Source: Pisolithus tinctorius (taxonomy: Eukaryota; Basidiomycota; Agaricomycetes; Boletales; Pisolithaceae). Taken from it: DNA of 64,000 nucleotides. How positions within the stretch are numbered: the first letter of the stretch is position 1; each line of letters begins with the position of its first letter. The notes beneath the pieces are model-generated. The model had not been told where the DNA came from, made no database searches, and saw only the letters and a program-made list of their open reading frames with translations. This document shows positions 35,810 through 46,745 of the stretch, in pieces. The translations under genes and the position numbers were made by a program. The stretch spans positions 434,001 through 498,000 of the forward strand of contig JANFAH010000028.1 in the NCBI GenBank assembly GCA_024663395.1, read 5' to 3'.

Positions 35810-36558
35810 ATGCTCTGGAGGCATAATGATAAACGAGTGAGTGCTGCGCAGATATGATGTGACATAACACTTACACGCTACAAACTACTAAGCATGTTGT
35901 CGTGGTCGTCGGGCACACAGGAGTGGGCGTCAGCTCCCTCGTGAACCTCCTGGCCGGTTATCCTGCGTCGCAAAAGAGTCCAGATGCCAAGCAGCGCACA
36001 CGACGGGTCCAGAAACATCCCATATTAATCCGCGACAGATACGTTTCTTTGCACGAGATACCAGGTTTCGGCGGGGACATCAAGGATGGTACCCTCATCA
36101 ACTACGTTCAATCCCTGCATGCTCATCGTGGAATTGATCTCGTACTCTATTGCATGCAACCAAGGAGGGAGACCCTTATGCCGCAGACTTTCGGACTGTT
36201 GCGGCAGTACCTGCGCGGAGTACCCTTTGTGGCGGTTGTAACAGCGTTGGAATATTACCCTGAGACGATGGAGCATTGGTGGTCCAGGCCCTCCGAGGAC
36301 GGTAGACGCTCAAACGGGAGGATATTGGAAGAGGATGTCGGGATGACCTTTCAGGACCACGTTTGCGTAACGACGCTGCCGGAGGCAAATGTTGCCTACT
36401 ACGATGTGCTGCAAAAAAGGAGGGGTATATCGGGAAGAGACGTCCAGGACTTGGTTTACAGGTATTGCAGGGAGGGCTTTAAGACACAGGGTACTGGAAG
36501 AGTGTGGTGGAGACTCACGGCAGGGCTTAAAATGAGGGCTGCTATTTGTGCTCATTAA
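35810..36558 (+). CDS. P-loop GTPase-like protein, copy 3 of 3 (no Walker A Lys)
   Basis: A very short first exon (MLWRHNDKR) is joined across an intron ending at about 35894 to HVVVVVGHTGVGVSS, again with Val in place of the Walker A lysine. It continues LHEIPGFGG (G3-like), VVTALEYYPETMEHWW (G4-like TALE) and DHVCVTTLPEANVAYYD, with a tail ending LKMRAAICAH at 36558. The P-loop, PGF, T-x-L-E, M-x-x-WW and CVTTL elements are conserved with the two upstream copies while the rest has diverged, which points to selection on those elements. The nucleotide preference is unknown. Confidence 0.78.
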
Positions 36559-37151
36559 AAAGCGATGGACTTGGTCGATTTCATGTCACTGCTTTCCAAG
36601 CGTTGGGTGGAACATCAGGGCTTGTACGATGCTTGCTTTAACGCTTCTGGTTCACCAGGTTAGTGGTTGGGGACTGTAGCCTTAGGACCCACATGTGCAA
36701 CGTACGGGATTTGAGGAACCCGACCTAGCCAGCGCCGTGACCATTGATTCGTGCTGGGAAGAAGGCAGCACCGATATCGACCACTTGTCAATTGCTTCAG
36801 GGCTATCAGAGAGCGATAAATACGAGCTCACTGGAAGAGACGTCAATTCAGTTGCAGAGTCATGACAGTCATCTTACCGACAGCCTCGAGTCCAAAACCA
36901 CCATTGCAATGTCCTCAACCAGCGTCGTTTGCCTGGATGGGCACGGCAGGATCTCAAAGTCCTCATTGACGGTCGAACGCTGGTCCGGTTTCATTACGCG
37001 ATGGGGTCACCTGGACCGTTGCATGATGATCCATCCGGGAGTCCCACGTAAACTGTCCTCGTACTTGTCAAAGCCAGGCTCTGCTCTGACTCTCCTCAAA
37101 GTGTCCCGACGACGAGACAGCTTAACTTGAAACTTCTTCCAGTACGTGCAG
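36559..37151. other. Spacer between P-loop copy 3 and DHTKD1-type gene
   Basis: No gene is supported. A plus-strand frame across 36744-37130 lacks a recognisable domain and a good start, and is probably chance. Confidence 0.4.
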
Positions 37152-40100
37152 ATGATTCTGGCTCGTAATACCCCCACTTGGCTCTACCTGGCCAAGCGAA
37201 GTCAACCCACCGCAACGTCGAAGGGTAGAGTGATAGCGTTCAGACGTGCTTACCACGATGAATCATTTGGGTTCAGGAGGCCGAGGCAGTTTACTATGCC
37301 AGATTGTACGTCTACGTCCCTTTATCCACTGACCCCCACAATGCTTCTTGGTCTTCAGATACACCTGCGGAACTAAGAAACCGCGCGGTGAATGCACCAC
37401 TTCTGCGCTATGCGGATGCCCTTCGGACTCATGGTCACCGGGCTGCCTCAATCGATCCTTTAGACCTTCTTCGTCGTGAACGTGTGCCTGCTCTCGAACC
37501 AGAGCGCTACGGGCTGCCCGACCCCAACGCAGTGTATGATACTAGTGGTATCCTTTGGACCGGTCGCGAATCAGAGTCAAACACCCAGTGGGCCCTGCGT
37601 GACATCACCGAGTTCTTAAACGCTGTTTACGTCGGTCGTATCGCCTATGAATACATGGATCTTCCTAGTAGGACAGAACGTCTCTGGTTCGCACACTTGC
37701 TCGAGTCGCAATCATCGACGTCTATGCTTCATTGCAATGCGGAACGCAAACAGAGGATTCATCAGTTAATCGCTTGCTCAGAAGTCCTTGACACTTTCTT
37801 GCAGGCCAAGTTTCCTAATTTGAAGCGGTATGGCCTTGAGGGTGGCGAATCTATGCTGCCTGCATTGGACGCATTGATTGGCGAAGCTGCTCGTGGTGCG
37901 TGAATGAGTCTTTGAGGTTGCTAAACGGAGTTTCATCCCTGAATACCAGCGGGTATAACACGCGTCGTGCTGGCCATGCCACACCGCGGACGTCTGAACC
38001 TACTTACTGGTTTGCTTGGGTACGATCCTGCAGCCCTCTTTTACAAGATTAAGGGTGGTGCAGAATGGAGTGTGCAGGGCGGGCAATTTGCCGGAGACGT
38101 CCTTAGTCACTTAGGTAAGGGGTATCTACTGCCCGAGGACCAGCGGTCTTCAATTGTGGTTTCCGAATAGTGGCATCCCCAACCCTAAACTACGACGGGA
38201 AGGAGATCAAGGTTTCTCTCCTCCCTAATCCCTCTCACCTTGGTATGTACTAACCCGTACCTCAATTCTTATCACCGAGATCCTTACTCCGTGCAGAGGC
38301 CGTTAACCCCGTTGCACTCGGAAAAGCACGTGCCAAACAGTACACTCTCTTGAAAGCATTGGAGAAAGGTGGTAAGGGTGCGGAAGGATGCATGCTTGGG
38401 GACAAAGTACGTGTTCGTTTCCCCCCTCTTTATTCCCGATCCTTCTACAAAGGATAGGTCATGTGCGTCCAACTTCATGGCGACGCGAGTTTCACTGGCC
38501 AAGGTATCGTGATGGAGACGCTTGGGTTGAGTACGTGCTCCCTTTCTCCATGGATGATATATCCTTTTGCTCGATTGCTTCTGCTGTGCTAATGGCAAGT
38601 CCTGGCGATTTGGTCCAGGTAACCTCCCGCACTATACGAGCGGAGGAAGTGTGCATATAGTTGTGAAGTAGGTTCTGTCACGAGTATGTGTGCACGGGTC
38701 CTCACATCAGGGCTACTTTATTTCTATAGCAACAAGTACGTCTCATGCTGTGTCGTGCTGTTTTGTCTGCTGTTCGCCATTCAACACCGCTGACGCCTTT
38801 CCCTTCAGCATCGGTTATACCACACCTGCATCGTCAGCTCGCTCCTCCCTTTACTGTTCCGATGTCGCAAAGATGATCAACTGTCCCGTGTTGCACGTCA
38901 ATGGCGATTATCCCGAAGGTTCGTAGTGCCATACCGCTTACTCAGACCATCGTCAGACGTGCAGTCGTATCCACCTAGACGTCGTTCGTGCAGTGGAAAT
39001 CGCTTTCAAGTACAGGAATTACTTTAGGAAAGACGTCGTCATTGATCTGCTTGTATACCGGCGTTGGTATGTTCCCCGATTTCAGACACGACACCTGACA
39101 TATGATCCGCATTACGCGTGCGTGCATTCATCTTTCAGGGGGCATAACGAACTCGATGAACCATCGTTTACGCAACCACTGATGTACCAGAAGATCCGGG
39201 CAAGGCGTAGTGTTCCAGCACTGTACGAAGACAAACTCGTAGTACGTCTTTTCTCTGTAACGCAGTAGTATGCACCTCTCGTCCTTACAAATGCGCTTTA
39301 GAACGAGGGTACGCTGGAGGAAGATACTGCTGCTTCTGTACGCGCTTCTTGCAAGGCAACACTCACGGATGCCCTTGCCGCCTCCGCATCATATAGCCCG
39401 CCATTGATTAAGCTGGAAGGGCAATGGAACGCTACCCAAATAGACAATAACGACGTGAAGATGGTATGGCCTGGCTCGCCTGAAGCCCAGACATTCGATA
39501 CGGGCGTTGACGCCGAAGTACTCAGGGAGGTCGGCAGCGCCAGTGTGTCTGTGCCAGACGGATTCGTGAGTGCCAAACTAAGACTTTCTGGGTGTAGGTA
39601 CTGAGTTGCTGAGTAGGAAATTCATCCGCGTTTGCAGCGACACGTCAAGAGTCGGCTAGCGGCGTTGGAGAAAGGAGAAGGGATAGATTGGGCAACTGCA
39701 GAGGCAAGTCAAACCAAATAGGTACCGGAGCCTATTAAATCAAGGACAGGCAATGGCTTTCGGCTCGCTCATGCTTGGGGGGTGCGATGTCCGCATCGCT
39801 GGACAAGACGTCGGGAGAGGGACGTTCAGTCATCGGTAAGTAACAGTTCTTCGTGGTTTCAATGAATCTTTCGATCGCGGATGTAGGCATGCAATGCTCG
39901 TCGATCAGAAGACGGAGGGAGTAATCGTTCCTTTGAACCATGCCTTGAGTAGGGCAACGGGCAAGCTGGAGCTGGCGAACAGTAAGTCACTTCCTGATCA
40001 ATAGGTGTATTCCCTCATTGCATGTTGCGTGGCACAGGCTCGTTGAGTGAGGAAGCTGTTTTAGGGGTAAGGCTGGTGGGCAGTATGTGCTGCACCGGTT

Positions 40101-41207
40101 GACCTGTTTGCTAGTTCGAATACGGAGCATCATGGGAGAGACCTGATTTTCTACCGATTTGGGAGGCGCAGGTAAGTCAAAACCGCACCGTCATCTATCC
40201 GGTCGTTCTTAACATATTCTCGTTATTATCTACAAGTTCGGAGACTTCTTCAATGGTGCACAAGTGATCATCGACACGTTTATTTCTAGCGCGGAAAGTG
40301 AGTTATACACCATGTTACGGAATGATGTTCTTCAACTCGTACCGGTATTCACCTAGCCAAGTGGGCAAAGCAGAGTGGAATCGTTTTGCTCCTCCCGCAT
40401 GGTCTTGACGGTGCAGGTCCTGAACATTCGTCTTCTCGGATCGAGCGGATGCTGCAGGTAACACGATTTCCGACACATAAGTTGTGTCCGCGTTAACGTG
40501 CATTCTTTTGCAGCTCACAAATGATGCATACTCTCCTCAGCCGAACACAAACGTCAACATGCATGTCGTTTATCCAACGACTCCAGCCCAGTACTTCCAT
40601 CTCCTCCGTCGCCAACTGAAGCGTAATTATCGTAAGCCTTTAGTGGTCGCCGCTCCCAAGGGACTTCTGCGCCTCGCGGTGCGTTGCACTTCTAACATCT
40701 CGACAGTGGCTGGGCAACTTAACCCTAACTCTGACCTAGGCCGCTTCGTCGAGACTGGTTGATATGCTCCCCGGTACGAAATTTCACCCTGTGATACCCG
40801 ATAACGCACCTACGAACACGGCCAAACGTGTCATCTTGATGAGCGGTAAGCTGTACTATGATCTTGTTAAAGAACGTACTGCACGCAACCTCGATGAACA
40901 TGTCGCGATCATTCGGATCGAGGAACTTGCACCCTTCCCATTCTCCGAACTCACGGACGTATTGAAACTATACACAAGCAATGGGACAAAGCGCGTCGAG
41001 TGGATGTGGGTGCAGGAGGAGCCGAAGAACCAGGGGGCGTGGGGACACGTCAAAGATCGATTGGAAGTGGTGTTGAGAGCGTTGGTGGGAGATGGGAATG
41101 TGGTATACGTTGGGAGGCGTGAAGATGCGGTGCCTGCACCGGGCGTTGGAGAGACATATCGGGCCCAACAGAAGGCTGTGATGGATGGGGCGTTTTCTGG
41201 ATTGTAG
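37152..41207 (+). CDS. DHTKD1: DHTKD1-type 2-oxoacid dehydrogenase E1 (mitochondrial)
   Basis: Thiamin-diphosphate E1 of the 2-oxoadipate/2-oxoglutarate dehydrogenase family, nearer the DHTKD1 branch. It starts [18 protein letters not shown], an Arg/Ser-rich mitochondrial presequence, then [11 protein letters not shown]. Blocks in order: [113 protein letters not shown] and the ThDP/Mg region [19 protein letters not shown]...VVNNNIGYTTP. Then [65 protein letters not shown] and [15 protein letters not shown]. The stop is at 41207. Apparent frame breaks (near 38110, 38670 and 40681-40740) are all explained by GT-AG introns, including a 6-nt exon at 38730-38735. About 15 introns; apparently intact. 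Confidence 0.9.
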
Positions 41208-41692
41208 GTGATGTTTGAGATCCGAGCTTACGGCGGAGATATAGCCCTTGCTAACTTCACACTTCACAAGTTCCACAACGGCATGATTGATGTTAGGATC
41301 GATCTCAATGTGAGGCTTAATTACCGAAATATAATCTGAAGGCAGAGCTTTATGTTTTCCCCGCTTTTGCGGAGCAAACTTGAAGATATGTAAATCGAGG
41401 CTTGCGTAGTAAACAGCCTTACTTTCGATAGTTCATTTCGAAGTTGGCAGCGGTGCATGCTTAGCTTGGTGCTGTAGATTGATCTGGCCATTTTGTACGA
41501 TGGGCACATGTATGCTCCGGTGTCGTTGTGCACAGCAAGCACGACATTTTAATCCTTCTGTGTAATGGAGAAAGAAGCCGGCCAGTCTCACATAGCTGTC
41601 GAAAAATTGGTTAACTAATGAGACAAGTCTATTTCCTCGTACAATGTACATTCGATGCAACTACACATCGTGCTAATGGATACATGTTGTAT
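41208..41692. other. Convergent 3' region between DHTKD1-type and GST genes
   Basis: No gene is supported. Two genes converge here, so it holds both 3' UTRs and terminators. Confidence 0.45.
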
Positions 41693-42560
41693 TTACTTGA
41701 GGTTCTCGAGGACGTCCTTCCAGGTTGGCCTATTGGTGAGGTCGCTCCACCACCTAAATCAAGTCAGGTACCATGAGCATACTTCCGGCGGATGCAGTGA
41801 TAAACCTACCTCGCAACGTTGGGGCGGCTGGAAAAGAGCTCACTAAAGCCAGAGTTGGCAAGCAGTGTGCCGTAGGGGAGGTGCTGAAGATCGGCCAGAG
41901 TGACTGTCTGCACGATCCGTCAGCATCTTCCGTGAAAGGCACTGTACATTAAGATACTCACATTTCCAGCTAGATACTTCTGCTTGCCAAGGATGACGTC
42001 ATAGGCGTCAAGCTTCGCACTCAGCATAGCAACGCGCTCCTGGACGACCTTCTCGTCGGTCTGCAAACCACGGTGTCTAACGGATGGTGTGAGCAATCCA
42101 AGCACATTACGTCGCGAGAACAGCGAACGACGTACACCTTGAAGATCTTCTCATATGCAATACCGGCTGCGAAGGGGTTGAAGTTGAACGACTCGATTGA
42201 CGCAGCCTGCTCAAACAATGCCTCCTCCTTGCGATCTGTAGGGATGAGACCTGGAGTTCCTTGGTTTGGGTACTTCCTAATCAGGTAACGGGCAATGGCG
42301 CGAGACTCGTAGAGGATGAAGCCGTCATCGTCCTATATGATAACGTCCAATGAAAGTCTACTATGATCACTGAGACATCGACGTACCACGATATACGGAA
42401 TCTGACCAAAAGGCTGAATAGCGACGAAGCCGGGGGCCTTATGTTCGCCCTTTCTGAGGTCGACGGCTTGGATATTGAAGGGGATCTGCTTCTCTTTGCA
42501 GATCAAGGCAACGAGGCGGGTGCAGGTGGAGTAGGGTGCGCCGTGGATGGTGAGAGTCAT
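41693..42560 (-). CDS. Glutathione S-transferase, phi-like
   Basis: Conjugates glutathione to electrophiles or reduces peroxides; cytosolic. It starts MTLTIHGAPYSTCTRLV at 42560. The N-terminal thioredoxin fold carries the STCTR active-site segment (Ser/Cys candidates) typical of phi-like fungal GSTs, then GEHKAPGFVAIQPFGQIPYI (cis-Pro loop). After an intron come FILYESRAIARYLIRKYPN (glutathione Glu-Ser contact) and IESFNFNPFAAGIAYEKIFK. Further exons give AKLDAYDVILGKQKYLAGN, VTLADLQHLPYGTLLANSGF, RPNVAR|WWSDLTNRPTWKDV and LENLK, with the stop at 41695-41693. Four introns; about 215 residues, normal length; no lesion. Confidence 0.9.
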
Positions 42561-43209
42561 GATGGTGATTGGGAGGGTTGATGGGGAACGAAACAATAAG
42601 TGTTGGGTCGCCTTAAGAGCGTTTTGGATGGCGATTGCTGAATAAGATCAAGAGTCATCTATTCCTATCTGGATTAGTGATCTCTTGTAATAGTTGATAG
42701 ATGAGTAAGGATTCGAACGGTTGAGAAGGTTGAAGAAGCGCGGTTGCTAACCAAAGACCGGGGAAATAAGGGGGTTGCTTAGTCTAAACACTTGTAATGA
42801 CGTGGCACGGCTTAAGTGAGTCTAATTGTGAGGCAGTCCCGTTGACAATGTTGGGCCACGCAATTGCGCAGTACCCACTGCCCAAGTTTTTTGCAAGTTA
42901 GCACCTGACAGATGCCCCCTATTTACCGAGCCTCTCTTTCTTAAAATGATTGACTGCATGATCGTACCAGTTTCCAATGTTTTGTGGAACCCCTGATGAT
43001 CGACCTCGCTTTCCAGGTCCCAATAATGTCACCCTTCATATTGCACAACCAGTAGAAAGAGTGTCATACAACCGGTGAGAAGTAATTTTCAATAATACCA
43101 GTTTTTGAATGACCTCCCAAATCCGCTATAAGTAGCCACTATCCCATGCAAATACACTGATGGCATGCGTACACATGGGTATCTAGTCTCGAAACAACTC
43201 CGCTACACA
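42561..43209. other. Intergenic region, GST promoter side
   Basis: No gene is supported. It contains the GST promoter on the left and the 3' flank of the small secreted-protein gene on the right. Confidence 0.4.
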
Positions 43210-43662
43210 TCACGCAGTTGGATAGGACGAACAGGAAGGGCAGTCGGTACTGTCAGAAGCAGCTGTCGAGGGACAATCACTGATTCCGTCACTGCCTATG
43301 AGGGCTCCATTTTGCTATGACAGGTAAGCTATCCCGCACAAAAAGAGCGTCGAGTGACAAACGTACATCGTATGTGCAATACCCTCCAACAGGTGACTGG
43401 TTTTCTTCCTTGTAACTGTCCAGCCAAATGATCAGCCAGGGTTCCATGATGAGCTATAATCAATAAAGTCCACTAACAAGCACAGAGTATGCGACCCGTA
43501 TCCTCCATTGCCAGGCTCAAAGCACTTGCTGTCATACACGAAGTCGCCGAAGGAAAGTGGGCAGTCGGCGCATGTCTCGACTGCTCCTTGTGCTTGGAAC
43601 TGAGAGGGGAAGCTGTACTGCGCCAACCAGAGGTAGGCGAGGAAAGTCCAGACTGACTGCAT
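43210..43662 (-). CDS. Small secreted cysteine-containing protein, family copy 1
   Basis: Three exons encode about 115 residues. Exon 1 starts MQSVWTFLAYLWLAQYSFPS (signal-peptide-like) and then ETCADCPLSFGDFVYDSKC...GSHTLC. An intron of 62 nt with a CTGAT branch site precedes FYKEENQSPVGGYCTYD. A second intron (about 54 nt) leads to QNGALIGSDGISDCPSTA, SDSTDCPSCSSYPTA and a stop at 43212-43210. It shares its exon layout and key residues (CxxCP, Y-V/L-Y-x-S-K-C, T-x-C-F/W-Y, YC-x-YD, C-x2-CS) with 54112-54616 and the damaged 55430-55830 copy. The family is unknown to me. A TATA box (TTATATAC on the plus strand, 43717-43724) lies about 55 bases upstream. Confidence 0.65.
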
Positions 43663-44462
43663 GGCTGACTGAGAGCACAGAACTAAGACTGGAGTGGAGG
43701 TTCGGGACAGGATGCTTATATACCCAGCGCGCACGGGGCTTCTTCGGATGGCTGCCGAGACCATCCGAGTAACATGGATTCTAGAAGGTAATTGAGGTCA
43801 ATGACGCGGGTATTACTATGTACTTTCTGCAGTGGGTGGGACGAATGTACTTACCGTTTATGACATCAGACAGACGATCAGAACTGTACGACTTACTTAG
43901 ATAGGTATGATCCAGACGTCAAGCTGAAGCTGCCGAACTGGAAATCAACAATAGCTTGTTCGCTCGCGGAGTTCGCTATTACCTACTGATTCTTTCCGCT
44001 TGCGACGTAATTATACGAAACAAGAACAAAAACGCCAACTTGTTTTACTGATCATGGCGGATGTAGGATCTGGTGTAGGACAAGCGTAATAATCATGGGG
44101 AGTCTGCTGGATGTTTGCCAGGCACCTTAACAAGGATTTCTTCATACACTTGTCCTCGACAGCCTGCATGAGCGTAAGGCACCTCTGAACTGTTGCTCAG
44201 GTATTTCAACCGCCGTTATCCTCAGGTCAGATTCTCGACCAGAAAACAATCCACTTGCTATGAAAACGTTCCGGCTCGATGTTCCCAGAAGTCCATCTCC
44301 CTGCAGACGGCCTAGCTGAATCCTTCAGGAAGGGTTTACTTACCGAAAGGGCTACGCTAGCAGGCGCTATTTTGCCCCCTTATGCACTCGGAAACAGATG
44401 GCGGCAATAAAGGGGACCAGGGCAACCGTCATTTCGTGTTAGCACGCTCTCACAAGTACAAT
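43663..44462. other. Intergenic region left of the 8-kb transposon
   Basis: It contains the promoter of small secreted copy 1. A minus-strand stretch near 44380-44430 reads MTVALVPFIAAICFRVHKGAK, a possible C-terminal membrane exon of a gene split by the transposon. Nothing else is supported. Confidence 0.35.
43717..43724 (-). promoter_or_regulatory. TATA box of small secreted copy 1
   Basis: GTATATAA on the minus strand, about 55 bases upstream of the ATG at 43662. A similar box, GTATATAAAC, lies in the equivalent place of copy 3 (55819-55826). Confidence 0.5.
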
Positions 44463-44468
44463 CCAGGC
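44463..44468. repeat. Target-site duplication, left copy
   Basis: CCAGGC immediately precedes the left inverted repeat and is repeated immediately after the right one (52521-52526). Confidence 0.85.
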
Positions 44469-44936
44469 TATGGCGTAAAATCTGCACATTTATTTTTCGC
44501 GGCCGCACCGCCACACCACCGCGCCCATTCGGCCGCGTCGTTACTTGTCGCGGTCGCACAACCGCACTACCGCGCCCTCTCAACCGCGTCGTTACCTTCC
44601 GCAACCACGCCACCGCGCTCATTCGACCGCGTCATTACTTTTCGCGGTCGCGCAACCGCACTACCGCGCCCTTTCAGCCGCGTCGTTACCTTCCGCAACC
44701 ACACCACCGCGCCCTCTCAGCCGCGTCGTTACCCTCCGCAACCACACCACTCGACCGCATGTCGCTTTATATATATTATATATATATAATATAACCATAC
44801 TATGTGTATATTCGTATATGCCTACATAACATAACAATCAATCCCTGCGCATTAATGATTGAATTTTGCATGAGGTATATAGAAACAACAATGATTGTAT
44901 TGGCTAGTAAATTTACCAAGTGGTGGCGAACACGAA
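44469..44936 (+). repeat. Left 468-bp terminal inverted repeat with minisatellite
   Basis: The outer part (about 44505-44750) is a minisatellite of alternating 51-bp and 43-bp units with the core CCGCGTCGTTAC and flanking CCGCAACCACACCACCGCG. The inner part is AT-rich and includes a TATATATATAATATA run. The open frame across it (proline/arginine/serine-rich) is a translation of the repeat. Confidence 0.9.
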
Positions 44937-44968
44937 CACGAACATATCAATGAATGGTATCGTAGAAG

Positions 44969-46617
44969 TTATTCAAATCTCTGACAACTCCAATGAAAAA
45001 AAACTTCGCCGTCTCCTCCCGGACAAGCTGCATCCTTCATCTCCTCCATCAAGGGAGATCGACGAGGTGGAGAGTGAGATCGACGAAGTGAGGGAGACCG
45101 ACGAGGGGAAGATGGCGGGGAGCGCGAGTCTTCGCGGTACTTGTCTCGCACGTAGTTGCGACCAAGTTCCCGAGTGTATTCCCCGTCGCGTCCATGTGGC
45201 CTGTAGTCGCGCGAGCCGTCCGGGCTCCGAGCCGGGCCCTGACTGTGACCTTTGCTGTAGTCTCTCCGTGGGGTAGGTGAGCGTCGGGAACGTCGTCGGG
45301 ATGTCTTGTATTGGTGAACGGTATGGTAGTAGTTGTCGAATGCTTGTTCAATACACTCCATCCAGACGCGATTAAGCCGACTAAATCGTTCCCCAACAAG
45401 GCCGTAGAAGGTGGAGTAAGAGCGCTCTTGCGAGCAACACTCAATAATCATGTTGATGAGCTCGATCTAACCAACGGTCATGAGTATGATTTTGAAGTAA
45501 TTAAAATAACGATACTCACCTCTTCTCCTTCCTTCGACTGGATCTTCAAGAGCTTGTGGACCGCTTCTTCGTAGTTGAGAGCGTTCATGATAGTAAGGTA
45601 TATCATTCGTCGTAGATTGACCAAGTTCGTCCCCGTCCGATCCAATATACCTTCTCGTTCTTTGGCCGCCGAAGGGTCAAAATTATGACACAGGAGTGAA
45701 AGAGTCGCGTACCTTGCTCTTCTTCCTTGCTTGACTCCTCTGGACCAGATTCATCGTCGGAGCCCTCTCCAAGAATCTCAGCTTTTATTGCTTTGTACTT
45801 TTCCTCGTTCTCCGTGTAATTGGGGTCGAACTTGAATATATCTGCCCGAACGCTTCAAATACTAAAACTGGTAACAAACGACAGAAACTCACTGAGCCCT
45901 TCTTGCGCCTGCAACTCCTCTTCCTTTACGAGGTCCAACCCGTCTGGTATGATTGGGTTGTCCTTGTACTTGTCTTTCCGGACCTGCATAAGCACCTCTA
46001 TCATATATTGTACGCGATGACTGATGGTCCCCTCGTTGAGAACATCACGGAAACGGTCGAAAACGAGCGCATTTGCTTTCGGAGAGTTTTCCGCCAGAAA
46101 CGCGCCGACCTCACGCATGAATCCAACCGCAATCTCAATCGAGTCGTCCGTTCGGCGCTCAAGGAGGAAGATGAGGGTTTCAAGCGCAATAATCTCATGT
46201 GCGACAGCTTGATTGACGAGGTGAGCAATGAAAGTTGTCGAAGAATGACAAACGGTCTGTCCGGCATGACATCAACGATTCAAAACAGGCGGGAAAGAAT
46301 TGCGACTTACTTTGTCGTTACGCTTGAACGCACGCCGAAACTGGCTTATGAGCCGGGTTAAGACGAGCTCTCCTACTTGAGGAAGTTTTGTGTTGATAAT
46401 GGCCACCAGAGCGGCGAAAACAGGTGTAAAGGGTAAGCTGGACGCCTGTGCTTTCATGACGCTGCGGGCGAACGGTCCTCGACCTCGTATGAGGTTTTCT
46501 GAGAATGGTTCGGGAACGACCTGCTTGATGTCGGCGACGTTGACTCGGCTAACGATACCGGTGATCGATTTGCGCAGCGCGTCCCAGGATGACTGTAATC
46601 TTGACTTGACTAAACGT
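44969..46617 (-). pseudogene. CWC22: Captured, internally deleted copy of splicing factor gene CWC22
   Basis: CWC22 is a MIF4G/MA3 spliceosome protein that recruits eIF4A3 to form the exon-junction complex. This copy starts abruptly at KSRLQSSWDALRKSITGIV, lacking the normal N-terminus. It keeps most of the MIF4G region (VNVADIKQVVPEPFSENLIR, RSVMKAQASSLPFTPVFAAL, LTRLISQFRRAFKRNDK, MREVGAFLAENSPKANALVF) and the linker (LGEGSDDESGPEES). It also keeps the first half of MA3 (NMIIECCSQERSYSTFYG, ERFSRLNRVWMECIEQAF). MA3 stops at NYYHTVHQYKTS and runs straight into an RS tail (RRRSRRSPTPRRDYSKG), so the remaining MA3 helices are missing. About ten residues also seem missing after LDLVKEE. Introns are retained, so capture was at DNA level. 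No stop codon interrupts the remaining frame. Confidence 0.82.
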
Positions 46618-46621
46618 GGAG

Positions 46622-46745
46622 ATGAAAAGTCGGTGGCCAGACAAGGATGATTATGTCAGCAACTAGTCGTCCATATGGCTACAGCGGCTCAAAGGTGGTT
46701 ACTCACTGCTCATGCGCACCGCTCGCCTGGCCACCGACTTTTCAT
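46622..46745. repeat. 19-bp inverted repeat at the CWC22 capture border
   Basis: ATGAAAAGTCGGTGGCCAG at 46622-46640 is repeated in reverse complement at 46727-46745 with 86 bases between. It sits exactly where CWC22 homology stops on its 5' side, and may be a small fold-back element or a junction scar. Confidence 0.7.

Noticed and set aside
36744..37130. Plus-strand frame of about 128 codons before the DHTKD1-type gene
   Set aside because: No ATG start at the frame limit, no domain, and position consistent with promoter/5' UTR.
37152..41207. DHTKD1-type gene as a pseudogene (apparent stops at 38170, 38660 and 40762)
   Set aside because: Each break disappears with a standard GT-AG intron, restoring family-typical sequence such as LSHLVASP and LLRLAAASSRL.
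42700..42775. Possible tRNA (GATTCGAACG near 42712)
   Set aside because: The B-box-like string is not matched by an A box or a cloverleaf at proper distance.
44382..44789. Open frame rich in Pro, Arg, His and Ser (also at 52200-52559)
   Set aside because: Translation of the TIR minisatellite; identical in both repeats and without a plausible gene structure.
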